Position numbers and translations under genes: made by a program. From NCBI GenBank assembly GCA_002352665.1, contig DEIV01000015.1, positions 1-50,040 of the forward strand: a stretch of DNA of 50,040 nucleotides, in the 5' to 3' direction. Positions 8,443 to 16,370 of this stretch are shown here, in pieces; position 1 is the first letter of the stretch; every line of letters begins with the position of its first letter. The notes under the pieces are model-generated. The model had not been told where the DNA came from. It searched no databases and saw only the letters and a list, made by a program, of their open reading frames with translations. The stretch comes from Flavobacteriaceae bacterium UBA2765 (lineage in GTDB: Bacteria > Bacteroidota > Bacteroidia > Flavobacteriales > Flavobacteriaceae).

Positions 8443-9390
8443 ATGGATTTTATACAAAAAGGGTTTATTGGTAGAATAGAATGGTATTGGTATATGTTAA
8501 CAATAGGCATAGTTTTTGTTTTTTGGCAAATCATCGGAGTTGTGCCATTATCCATAGTGGCATATGTTGAAGCGGGAAGTTTTAAAAATTTTGTGGAGGC
8601 AGGGAAAGATGCCTTTGCAAGTTTAGGTATAGACTCTAATTTATATTTATTTTTAGCCTTATTAACTTTAATTACTGGTTTATTGGGTTTGATTATAGGT
8701 GTAAAATTTTTGCATAAAAAAACAATAAGGGATATAACCACGAGTAGAAAAAGGGTTGATTGGCATAGAGTATCTTTTTCGTTTTTATTATGGTTCTTTA
8801 TTTCCGTAGGTTTTATAGTAGTAGGTATTTTATTAGATGATGAAAATTTAGTATGGAATTTTAAACCAATACCGTTTTTCATTTTAGTTGTGATTTCTTT
8901 AATTTTTATTCCATTGCAAACAAGTTTTGAAGAATTACTAATGAGAGGTTACCTCATGCAGGGACTAGGAGTATTAGCAAAAAATAGATGGTTGCCATTG
9001 ATTGTTACATCTTTAATTTTTGGTTTATTACATGGTGCTAATCCAGAAGTAGAAAAATTGGGTCAGGGCGTTATGGTCTTTTACATAGGTACTGGTTTAT
9101 TATTTGGAATTACCACTTTAATGGATGAAGGTACAGAAATAGCATTAGGCATGCATGCAGCAAATAATATAGTAGCTGCCATAATTGTAACGACAGATTG
9201 GACAGCTTTTCAAACAGAAGCCTTATATATAGACACTTCTGAACCTTCATTAGGTTGGGAAACCTATTTGCCGGTTTTTGTATTGTATCCTATTATTTTA
9301 CTTATTTTTTCAAGAAAATATGGATGGAAAAATTGGTCAGAAAAATTGTTTGGTAAGGTTGAAGAACCTACTTTAATAGTCGAAGAATAG
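8443..9390 (+). CDS. CPBP-family intramembrane glutamic endopeptidase
   Basis: The 315-residue protein has about eight hydrophobic segments. It shows the CPBP (Abi/Rce1-like) motifs: SFEELLMRGYLMQGL (the EExxxR box), LIFGLLHGANPE with the second His, and GMHAANNIVAA with the third. These residues form the active site of membrane-embedded glutamic proteases. The ATG at 8443 is preferred over an upstream TTG at 8434, because a GGAG-like purine stretch precedes it. It lies between menC and menE. This gene order is common in Flavobacteriia, but no link to quinone synthesis is known. Confidence 0.88.
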   Translation: MDFIQKGFIGRIEWYWYMLTIGIVFVFWQIIGVVPLSIVAYVEAGSFKNFVEAGKDAFASLGIDSNLYLFLALLTLITGLLGLIIGVKFLHKKTIRDITTSRKRVDWHRVSFSFLLWFFISVGFIVVGILLDDENLVWNFKPIPFFILVVISLIFIPLQTSFEELLMRGYLMQGLGVLAKNRWLPLIVTSLIFGLLHGANPEVEKLGQGVMVFYIGTGLLFGITTLMDEGTEIALGMHAANNIVAAIIVTTDWTAFQTEALYIDTSEPSLGWETYLPVFVLYPIILLIFSRKYGWKNWSEKLFGKVEEPTLIVEE

Positions 9391-9416
9391 ATTAATTTGC
9401 AGAGGGAATCCATATT

Positions 9417-10511
9417 ATGAGTTGTACGAAATTGCATAAAAACTTTATCCTTAACGAAAAATCATTTAAAAACGTTGAAGAATTGTTCATATTTTCAAAA
9501 ACAATTTCAAATGATGTAGCTGCTTTTTTAAAACGATGGTTTGACACTTCTGATCTTATCAAAGTACAAACTTCGGGCTCAACAGGAAAACCTACCACTA
9601 TTCAACTTAAAAAAGAATTTATGGTTAATAGTGCTTTGGCTACAGGAGATTATTTTAAAGCACACGAAAAGACAAAAGCATTATTATGTTTGTCTCCAAA
9701 TTATATTGCAGGAAAAATGATGCTAGTAAGAGCATTAACTTTAGGATGGCATTTAGATGTAGTTGAACCTAGTTCAAATCCGTTAGTTGGTATAAGGAAG
9801 GATTATGATTTTTCTGCGATGGTACCATTACAGTTAGAGAATTCTTTGCCAGATCTACACAGAATAAAAAAATTAATTGTTGGAGGAGCTCCAGTTTCTA
9901 AGACATTATTTGAAAAATTACAAAATGTTACAACAGCTATTTTTGCTACCTATGGTATGACAGAAACGATTACTCATACAGCCGTAAAGCTGTTAAATGC
10001 TTCTTGTCATACTGTCCCGAAAGTTTTCGGGATTGTTTCAGCATCTCATTATACAGTTCTTCCACACATCAACATCTCAAAAGACTATAGAAATTGTTTA
10101 ATCATCAACGCTCCTAAAATTTCAGACACAGAAATTATTACAAATGATTTAGTGGAGTTGATTTCAACTACAGAATTTAAGTGGCTAGGTAGATATGATA
10201 CTATTATCAATTCGGGAGGTGTAAAATTAATCCCTGAACAAATTGAGGATAAGTTATCAGCAGTCATAGATAATCGTTTTTTTGTGGCAGGTGTTCCTGA
10301 TGATGTTTTAGGAAAGAAGTTGATTTTAGTTATAGAGATTCAAGATGTAAGCTTCAAACTTCAAAATTTGAAATTTAAGATTTCAAACTTAACTTCTCTA
10401 AACAAGTTTGAGGTTCCTAAAAATATTTATACTGTTGAGAAATTTATTGAAACGGAAACAAAAAAAATCCAACGTCAAAAAACATTGGATCTAATTTTTA
10501 AAAATAAATGA
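9417..10511 (+). CDS. menE: o-Succinylbenzoate-CoA ligase (MenE)
   Basis: This 364-residue acyl-CoA synthetase of the ANL superfamily has the AMP-binding P-loop as TSGSTGKPTTIQLK (about residues 53-66). The adenylation motif is ATYGMTET, the hinge region is WLGRYDTIINSGGVKLIPEQIE, and the C-terminal domain has FVAGVPDDVLGKKL. It activates o-succinylbenzoate for ring closure by MenB. It is shorter than typical 450-residue ligases but normal for the compact MenE of Flavobacteriia. Two stretches, near residues 200-212 and 312-325, are encoded by palindromic repeat DNA and look inserted in frame. The adenylation motifs themselves are intact. Confidence 0.9.
   Translation: MSCTKLHKNFILNEKSFKNVEELFIFSKTISNDVAAFLKRWFDTSDLIKVQTSGSTGKPTTIQLKKEFMVNSALATGDYFKAHEKTKALLCLSPNYIAGKMMLVRALTLGWHLDVVEPSSNPLVGIRKDYDFSAMVPLQLENSLPDLHRIKKLIVGGAPVSKTLFEKLQNVTTAIFATYGMTETITHTAVKLLNASCHTVPKVFGIVSASHYTVLPHINISKDYRNCLIINAPKISDTEIITNDLVELISTTEFKWLGRYDTIINSGGVKLIPEQIEDKLSAVIDNRFFVAGVPDDVLGKKLILVIEIQDVSFKLQNLKFKISNLTSLNKFEVPKNIYTVEKFIETETKKIQRQKTLDLIFKNK
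10015..10051 (+). repeat. REP-like palindrome inside menE
   Basis: An 8-bp inverted repeat (TCCCGAAA at 10015-10022, TTTCGGGA at 10025-10032) is followed by GTTTCAGCATCTCATTA (10035-10051). That 17-mer recurs exactly on the opposite strand at 41030-41046, in an intergenic repeat. The insert stays in frame and encodes VPKVFGIVSASH in a surface-loop region of MenE. Confidence 0.75.
10353..10390 (+). repeat. Second AT-rich repeat inside menE
   Basis: TTCAAACTT occurs twice as a direct repeat (10353-10361 and 10382-10390). Between the copies, TTTGAAAT and ATTTCAAA form an inverted repeat around a 5-nt centre. It encodes the low-complexity stretch SFKLQNLKFKISNL and keeps the frame. Confidence 0.55.
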
Positions 10512-10534
10512 TTTCTTATTTGAAAATATCTAGA

Positions 10535-10799
10535 AACCTGAGTTCGATTATTATTTGGAGGTTCAGATTTTCATAAAATTTAATAGACAAGGCGTTATCA
10601 TGCAGATATAGCTGGCTATATCAAATGATGACAACACCGTATATTGGATTTTAGGAAAAAATATTTACTATTCCACCTCTAAACAGAGATTTTCTTCCTA
10701 AAAATGATGAAGTAATAGCGTGCTATTACTTCATCATTTTTAGTTGAAACTCACCATTTATAGACGGTCTGAACCCTAAAGAATAATCGAACTCAGGTT
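10535..10799. mobile_element. MITE-like element with AACCTGAGTTCGA termini (copy 1)
   Basis: The element is 265 bp. Its ends are an 18-bp perfect inverted repeat (10535-10552 and 10782-10799), and imperfect homology continues inward to about 30 bp. Inside are an 8-bp hairpin (GATATAGC/GCTATATC around 10600-10617) and a 22-bp perfect hairpin (10698-10743). No transposase frame is present. The same termini bound the element at 49682-49998. The right terminus overlaps the 3' end of the zf-TFIIB gene and supplies its TGA stop codon. No clear target-site duplication is visible. Confidence 0.7.
10698..10743. terminator. Long perfect hairpin between convergent genes
   Basis: Arms of 22 bp (10698-10719 and 10722-10743) are exactly complementary with a 2-nt loop. 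The stem base is A-rich on one side and T-rich on the other, so it could stop transcription from menE and from the opposing strand. It belongs to the MITE-like element, so termination may be incidental. Confidence 0.5.
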
Positions 10800-11212
10800 A
10801 AAAGACTTCTGAAAAATCCTTTTCTCATACTAGATGTTTCCATTCTTGACCTTTCATAGAAAACTTCTAAATCCTTAAGTTCATTTTTATCAAGCCAGAC
10901 GCCATGTCCATTAATGCAAGAATCTATATAAATTTGTGAGCAGTAACCATATTCTCTTCGTTCCAATTCAGTATGGCATTTAGGACAAGCCACCAAAGGT
11001 TTATCTTTGGATTTTGCCATTAAAATAGATTTCCCAACATAATCAGGGATTCGGTCAAGTTCCTCTTTATAATCATTCAATTTAATGTTCTGAATTTTTT
11101 CTAATTCATTAGTATCTAACCAAATACCATTACAATCATTACAAGCATCCACTTCAACGGAATTCTCATAAATTTTTCGCTCTAACTCGTAACCATCAAC
11201 AGGACATTTCAT
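10793..11212 (-). CDS. Tandem zf-TFIIB zinc-ribbon protein
   Basis: The 139-residue protein consists of two zinc-ribbon modules of the zf-TFIIB family. The first is CPVDGYEL then CNDCNGIWLDTNELEKI; the second is CPKCHTELERR then CINGHGVWLDKNELKDL. In the second module one cysteine position is occupied by His (NGHG). The conserved WLD-x-NEL tail is in both. The function is unknown; it is predicted to be a small cytoplasmic metal-binding protein. The last codon and TGA stop fall inside the terminal repeat of the adjacent MITE-like element. It follows secA by 45 bp in the same direction and may be read through from it. Confidence 0.85.
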   Translation of the reverse strand: MKCPVDGYELERKIYENSVEVDACNDCNGIWLDTNELEKIQNIKLNDYKEELDRIPDYVGKSILMAKSKDKPLVACPKCHTELERREYGYCSQIYIDSCINGHGVWLDKNELKDLEVFYERSRMETSSMRKGFFRSLLT

Positions 11213-11257
11213 CTTAATTATATTTTAATTTATTTTCCTTTAATTAAAAACTACTAA

Positions 11258-14200
11258 CTATTCCACCAACACCCATTCACCCTTTTCAATCAGTGGAATG
11301 GCTTGTTTGTATTTTACATCTTTGCTTTCGCCATTCATTACATTTTTAATAGTAACATGCTCATTTCTACCTATTTTACGTTCTGATCGAACAATCGTTT
11401 CAGTAACTTGTTGTTCTTGTGTTTGATTGGTAGAGGTATCTTGAGTTGGACTCCTAAAATCTGCTTTACTAATCTGTACTTTTTCTCGTTTTTGTTCTTT
11501 AGCCTGTGATATTTGTTGTGAGTTTTGATTTGGCAATTCACCTTTAAATAAGAATGAAAGCACTTCTTTATTTACCTTAGTAAGCATTTTTTTGAATAAT
11601 TCAAATGCCTCAAATTTATATACCAATAAAGGGTCTTTTTGTTCGTAAGTGGCATTTTGAACAGATTGCTTTAATTCATCCATTTGACGCAGATGATCTT
11701 TCCAAGTTTCGTCAATAATAGCTAATGAAATATTCTTTTCAAAATCAGTTACCAATTGTTTCCCTTCAGAATCATAAGCATCTTTAAGATTGGTTACTAC
11801 GTTTAATGTTTTTACACCATCAGTAAAAGGCACGGCAATACGTTCATATTGATTACCTTGTTTTTCATAAACATCTTTTATTACCGGGAAAACTGCTTCT
11901 GCATTACGTGCTATTTTTTCTTGATAATGCTTATAAACTACATCGAATAAATCATTGGTTAGTTCTTGTTCTGATTTTTGTTCAAATTCTTCTTTACTAA
12001 AAGGAGAAGAAGTAGATGAAAATCTAATCAATTCAAATTCAAAATTAGAATAATCATTAACTGCTTTATTTTCCAGTACAATAGACTCACACGTTTCATA
12101 AACCATATTTACAATATCTACTTGTAAACGTTCTCCATATAAAGCATGACGACGACGTTTATAAACCACTTCACGCTGAGCATTCATAATATCATCATAT
12201 TCTAATAATCTTTTTCTAATTCCAAAATTATTTTCTTCTACTTTCTTTTGGGCTCTTTCAATAGACTTAGAAATCATTGAATGTTGAATCATCTCTCCTT
12301 CTTTAAGTCCCATTCTATCCATCATCTTAGCCACGCGTTCAGAACCAAACAAACGCATTAAGTTATCTTCTAAAGAGACATAGAATTGAGAAGAACCTGG
12401 ATCTCCTTGACGTCCGGCTCGACCACGTAATTGTCTATCTACACGACGAGAATCATGTCGTTCAGTACCTACTATAGCCAAACCACCATAGCTTTTAACT
12501 TCATCTGATAATTTAATATCTGTACCTCGACCTGCCATATTTGTCGCAATAGTAACTACCCCAGGATTACCGGCTTCTGCAACAATATCAGCTTCTTTTT
12601 TATGTAATTTTGCATTTAATACATTATGCGGAATTTTTCGAATGGTTAACATTCTACCGAGTAATTCAGAGATCTCTACTGAAGTTGTACCTACTAAAAC
12701 CGGACGTTTATCTTCTACCAATCTTACTATTTCATCAATAGCAGCATTGTATTTTTCACGTTTGGTCTTGTATATTAAGTCTTCTTTATCTTTACGAATT
12801 AAAGGCATATTGGTAGGTATTTCTACAACATCTAATTTATAGATCTCCCAAAATTCACCTGCTTCAGTAACAGCAGTACCGGTCATACCGGATAATTTGT
12901 TGTACATTCTAAAATAATTCTGTAATGTTACTGTAGCATAGGTCTGTGTTGCATCTTCAATCTTAACATTTTCTTTTGCTTCAATAGCTTGATGTAAGCC
13001 ATCAGAATATCGTCTACCATCCATCACACGACCAGTTTGCTCATCAACGATTTTAATTTTATCATCCATCAAAACGTATTCAACGTCTTTTTCAAATAGG
13101 GTATATGCTTTTAGTAATTGATTTAAAGTATGTATTCGCTCACTTTTAATACTAAAATCCCTAAATAATTCATCTTTCGCTTTTGCTTTATCTTCGGGAC
13201 TTTCTTTTTCCTTTTCAATTTTAGCAATTTCTATCCCTATATCAGGTAATACAAAAAAGTTATCTCCTTTATCTTGGTTCCCCGACAAGTGTTCAATACC
13301 TTTATCTGTCAACTCAATAGAATTATTTTTCTCATCAATCACAAAATATAGAGCCTCATCAATTTTTGGCATTTCGCGATTGTTATCCTGCATATAGAAA
13401 TTCTCAGTTTTCTGCAATAGTTGTTTAATTCCTTCTTGACTTAAGAATTTTATCAAGGCCTTATTTTTTGGTAAACCACGGTAAACTCTTAATAAATTAA
13501 AAGCACCTTCTTTAGTATTATCCTCAGCAATCATTTTTTTAGCATCTGCCAAAACTCCCGTTAAAAATGTTCGCTGCATATTTACAATACTGTCAACTTT
13601 AGGTTTTAACTCATTAAATTCATGTCTATCACCTTGAGGTGTAGCGCCAGAAATAATTAAAGGCGTACGTGCATCGTCAATTAAAACGGAATCTACTTCA
13701 TCTACAATGGCATAATTATGTGGACGTTGTACTAAATCTTTAGGCGAATGAGCCATGTTGTCACGCAAGTAATCAAAACCAAATTCGTTATTGGTTCCAT
13801 AAGTAATATCAGCATTATAAGCTTTTCTTCTAGCATCAGAATTAGGTTGGTGGTAATCAATACAATCTATACTTAAACCATGAAATTCAAAGATAGTACC
13901 CATCCAAGCGGCATCACGTTTGGCTAAATAATCATTTACTGTAACTACATGCACGCCATTACCTGTCAACGCATTTAGATATAAAGGTAAAGTAGCGACT
14001 AAGGTCTTACCTTCACCCGTCATCATTTCAGCGATCTTACCTTGATGTAATACAGAACCACCGATCAATTGAACATCATAATGCACCATATCCCAAGTAA
14101 TTGGTTTACCTACAGCATCCCATGAGTTCTTCCAAATGGCCTCTTCTCCTTCTAAAACAACATAATCGTTTGTGGCTGAAATTTCTCTATCAAAAGGTGT

Positions 14201-14596
14201 CGCCTTTACTTTTAAGGAAGTATTATTCGCAAAACGCTTTGCTGTTTCTTTAACCACAGCAAATGCTTCTGGTTGAATTTCATTTAGAACTGTTTCACTA
14301 GCCTGATAAGCCTCTTCTTTTAAGGTGTCAATCTCTTTATAAATTTCTTCTTTACGATCAATATGTGCAGTTTCAATTTCTGCATTTAATGCTGAAATAG
14401 TATCATCAAAAGATTTTCTAGCATCTCCAATCTTTTGCTTAAACTCTAATGTTTTATTTCTTAATCCATCTAATGAAAGATCTTCCATTTGAGCATCAAA
14501 AGCTCTTACACTTTCTACAATGGGTTGTAACTCCCTTAAGTCCTTTTTATTTTTGTCACCAACAAAAACTTTTAATACTGAATTTAAAATACTCAT
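11258..14596 (-). CDS. secA: Preprotein translocase ATPase SecA
   Basis: The 1112-residue motor has the Walker A region MMTGEGKTLVATLPLYLNAL (about residues 190-207). The DEAD-like Walker B is VDEVDSVLIDDARTPL (near residue 299). NBD2 carries TNMAGRGTDIKL and the arginine-rich RVDRQLRGRAGRQGDPG. SecA drives Sec-dependent export through SecYEG. It is longer than the about 900 residues of E. coli SecA because of insertions in NBD1, as is usual in Bacteroidota. The C-terminus ends GEWVLVE without the CxCx8C(H/C) zinc motif. A separate promoter and a leader hairpin lie upstream. Confidence 0.98.
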   Translation of the reverse strand: MSILNSVLKVFVGDKNKKDLRELQPIVESVRAFDAQMEDLSLDGLRNKTLEFKQKIGDARKSFDDTISALNAEIETAHIDRKEEIYKEIDTLKEEAYQASETVLNEIQPEAFAVVKETAKRFANNTSLKVKATPFDREISATNDYVVLEGEEAIWKNSWDAVGKPITWDMVHYDVQLIGGSVLHQGKIAEMMTGEGKTLVATLPLYLNALTGNGVHVVTVNDYLAKRDAAWMGTIFEFHGLSIDCIDYHQPNSDARRKAYNADITYGTNNEFGFDYLRDNMAHSPKDLVQRPHNYAIVDEVDSVLIDDARTPLIISGATPQGDRHEFNELKPKVDSIVNMQRTFLTGVLADAKKMIAEDNTKEGAFNLLRVYRGLPKNKALIKFLSQEGIKQLLQKTENFYMQDNNREMPKIDEALYFVIDEKNNSIELTDKGIEHLSGNQDKGDNFFVLPDIGIEIAKIEKEKESPEDKAKAKDELFRDFSIKSERIHTLNQLLKAYTLFEKDVEYVLMDDKIKIVDEQTGRVMDGRRYSDGLHQAIEAKENVKIEDATQTYATVTLQNYFRMYNKLSGMTGTAVTEAGEFWEIYKLDVVEIPTNMPLIRKDKEDLIYKTKREKYNAAIDEIVRLVEDKRPVLVGTTSVEISELLGRMLTIRKIPHNVLNAKLHKKEADIVAEAGNPGVVTIATNMAGRGTDIKLSDEVKSYGGLAIVGTERHDSRRVDRQLRGRAGRQGDPGSSQFYVSLEDNLMRLFGSERVAKMMDRMGLKEGEMIQHSMISKSIERAQKKVEENNFGIRKRLLEYDDIMNAQREVVYKRRRHALYGERLQVDIVNMVYETCESIVLENKAVNDYSNFEFELIRFSSTSSPFSKEEFEQKSEQELTNDLFDVVYKHYQEKIARNAEAVFPVIKDVYEKQGNQYERIAVPFTDGVKTLNVVTNLKDAYDSEGKQLVTDFEKNISLAIIDETWKDHLRQMDELKQSVQNATYEQKDPLLVYKFEAFELFKKMLTKVNKEVLSFLFKGELPNQNSQQISQAKEQKREKVQISKADFRSPTQDTSTNQTQEQQVTETIVRSERKIGRNEHVTIKNVMNGESKDVKYKQAIPLIEKGEWVLVE

Positions 14597-14611
14597 AATT
14601 TTTTATGTTTT

Positions 14612-14634
14612 AATATTGAATCAGTTTCAATATT
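14612..14634 (-). promoter_or_regulatory. Inverted repeat in the secA leader
   Basis: AATATTGAA (14612-14620) and TTCAATATT (14626-14634) form a perfect 9-bp inverted repeat around a 5-nt spacer, 15 bp before the secA start codon. It may be a hairpin in the 5' leader that affects initiation, or a dyad operator for a repressor. Confidence 0.4.
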
Positions 14635-14744
14635 TATAGATAATACCTTCGATTAATTGGTATAAAATTCTATTTGAAATATGTTCTAACCTTTAAGAAA
14701 TATTATATTTAATCTAAATATTTATTCTTTAAAAATAAATCATC

Positions 14745-14752
14745 CAAATATA
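14745..14752 (-). promoter_or_regulatory. Probable secA -7 box
   Basis: TATATTTG on the minus strand is an exact match to TAnnTTTG. It implies a leader of about 140 nt that includes the inverted repeat at 14612-14634. Confidence 0.5.
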
Positions 14753-14961
14753 CAAAAACTGTAAGTTTGGATTGTTAATTATTGAACTCATTTTTACGCT
14801 TATTTATTAGATAAAAATGCAATTCGGTTTTGAAATCAAATCTTTTTTCTTTTGATTACTAACCTTTACGGTTTAAAAATACTAATCTAAGTGCAACATT
14901 ATTTTTATCTCCTTAACCAAAAAAAGGATTATAGAGTTTGTAATAAAAGGAGTTTTAATTT

Positions 14962-14990
14962 AAAAAAAAAAGTCTCAAATGAGACTTTAT
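14962..14990 (-). terminator. Intrinsic terminator of the DUF2795 gene
   Basis: The stem AAGTCTC/GAGACTT with a 4-nt loop is followed, on the minus strand, by a run of ten T residues. It begins a few bases after the stop codon of the gene at 14997-15218. Confidence 0.85.
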
Positions 14991-14996
14991 TTTGTT

Positions 14997-15218
14997 TTAA
15001 TATTCATCCTCATTCCAAAGGAAATCTTCATCCGTTGGATAATCAGGCCATATCTCTTGAATAGCCTCGTAAGAGTCATCTTCATCTTCAATAGCTTGTA
15101 AGTTTTCTACAACTTCGAGTGGTGCACCAGTTCTAATAGCATAATCTACTAATTCATCTTTGGTAGCTGGCCAAGGAGCATCACTTAAATAGGATGCAAG
15201 TTCTAAAGTCCAATACAT
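14997..15218 (-). CDS. DUF2795 domain-containing small acidic protein
   Basis: The 73-residue protein begins MYWTLELASYLSDAPWPATKDELVDYAIRTG, a helical pattern of the DUF2795 family in which small proteins may bind nucleic acid or a partner. Its C-terminal half is strongly acidic (EDEDDSYEAIQEIWPDYPTDED). The function is unknown. It lies between secA and the cobalamin adenosyltransferase, has its own -7 box 25 bp upstream and a strong terminator, and is therefore probably monocistronic. Confidence 0.85.
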   Translation of the reverse strand: MYWTLELASYLSDAPWPATKDELVDYAIRTGAPLEVVENLQAIEDEDDSYEAIQEIWPDYPTDEDFLWNEDEY

Positions 15219-15243
15219 ATTATAATAATCTTTTATGATTTTG

Positions 15244-15251
15244 CAAAAGTA
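15244..15251 (-). promoter_or_regulatory. -7 box of the DUF2795 gene
   Basis: TACTTTTG on the minus strand matches TAnnTTTG and lies 25 bp before the start codon at 15218. Confidence 0.5.
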
Positions 15252-15332
15252 ATTTTTTTAAGCAAAAAAGCAAGTTTTTTTATGTATTTTTTTTAATATA
15301 TAAAGAACGTATTTTTTTTACCTTTTTCTAAA

Positions 15333-15908
15333 CTAATTTTTTTTATTTGGAAGCCAAGGTCTTTCCTGTGCTTTGTTGTCTAAGGTCAATTTTCGTGCCA
15401 ATACAAAAAGATAGTCAGAAAGTCTATTTAGATAAGTTATAATAATGCCATTTATTGGTTCATTTTGGTCTAGATGAACAGTTAGTCGCTCCGAACGCCT
15501 GCATACACATCTGGCTATATGACAGAATGACACTGTTTGATGCCCGCCAGGTAAAATAAAATGAGTCATTGTTGGTAATAGTTTTTCCATACGATCAATT
15601 TCTTGTTCTAAAAATTGAATATCACTTTCTGAAATTTTGGCAATGGTTAAGCGTTCTTTACCGTTTTTTAAAGTCTCTTTTTCGGGAGGTGTTGCCAACA
15701 TTGCTCCAATTGTAAATAATTCATTTTGTATTTTTAATAAATTATTAGATGTAGTAGTATCGATTTCTTGATCTCTAAGCAGTCCTATATGCGAATTTAA
15801 TTCGTCTACTGTGCCATAAGCCTCTATCCGTAAATGGTTTTTATGAACTCTAGTGCCACCATATAGAGATGTTAATCCTTTATCGCCTGTTTTGGTATAT
15901 ATTTTCAT
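15333..15908 (-). CDS. Cob(I)yrinic acid a,c-diamide adenosyltransferase, PduO type
   Basis: The 191-residue protein starts with MKIYTKTGDKGLTSLYGG, the ATP-binding signature of PduO-type ATP:cob(I)alamin adenosyltransferases. The second signature is IEAYGTVDELNSHIG. The C-terminal helical part has CHIARCVCRRSERLTVHL and YLNRLSDYLFVLARKL. The enzyme transfers the adenosyl group from ATP to the cobalt and works as a trimer. No cobalamin synthesis or cobalamin-dependent mutase gene is in the window, so it probably serves salvage and loading of a mutase elsewhere. Confidence 0.93.
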   Translation of the reverse strand: MKIYTKTGDKGLTSLYGGTRVHKNHLRIEAYGTVDELNSHIGLLRDQEIDTTTSNNLLKIQNELFTIGAMLATPPEKETLKNGKERLTIAKISESDIQFLEQEIDRMEKLLPTMTHFILPGGHQTVSFCHIARCVCRRSERLTVHLDQNEPINGIIITYLNRLSDYLFVLARKLTLDNKAQERPWLPNKKN

Positions 15909-16050
15909 TTTAGTATTTAATTTTTGGATGGATAAATATATTATTCCTTATAATAGTTTTGTTCTTTAAATCTGATTTAATTATTTCCACAGTCAAATAT
16001 AACGTTTAAAAATAGAGATTTAAGATTGATCGCCGATGAATAAATGTTTA

Positions 16051-16250
16051 ACCCGGATTATACAATGCCATCCTATTCTGTTCAGAAATCACTTCATAAT
16101 AAGTCGTTTCGCTTCGTTTTCAAAATTAACCGTGGCGACCTCGAGTACTCGGGGCACTTAATTTTGTAAAACATCTTATTTTACCTGCCTCACCGGCAGG
16201 TGGGTTCTGCTTTCGTAACTCATAACATAACTCTATTTCATAATCCGGGT
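16051..16250. repeat. Nested inverted-repeat element with ACCCGGATTAT termini
   Basis: The 200-bp element is bounded by a perfect 11-bp inverted repeat (16051-16061 and 16240-16250). Nested inside are CAAAATTAA/TTAATTTTG (16121-16129 and 16158-16166), the palindrome CGAGTACTCG at the centre (16142-16151) and a separate hairpin ACCTGCC/GGCAGGT (16183-16189, 16195-16201). There is no ORF of note. It accounts for most of the 462-bp gap between the adenosyltransferase and accA; the rest of that gap is AT-rich and featureless apart from the accA promoter. Confidence 0.7.
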
Positions 16251-16341
16251 CTAAATAATTGATTTTGAATGGTATTTAAGCATAATATATTTTTTTATCT
16301 TAAATAAGTTCATGTTTATTAAACGGGTAAAATAGTTTATA

Positions 16342-16349
16342 TATATTTG
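16342..16349 (+). promoter_or_regulatory. -7 box of accA
   Basis: TATATTTG is an exact match to TAnnTTTG, 21 bp before the accA start codon. TGTTTA about 20 bp upstream is a weak -33 candidate. Confidence 0.55.
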
Positions 16350-16370
16350 TATGACTAACTCAATGCATAT

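Larger units (their letters stand above)
14597..14996. other. secA upstream region (400 bp)
   Basis: No gene is visible here. The gap holds the secA leader hairpin (14612-14634), a probable secA promoter box (14745-14752) and the terminator of the DUF2795 gene (14962-14990). The remainder is AT-rich and shows no other structure. Confidence 0.6.

Noticed and set aside
8427..8882. Open frame of 151 codons opposite the CPBP gene
   Set aside because: Lys/Asn-rich shadow of a hydrophobic coding sequence, with no independent start context.
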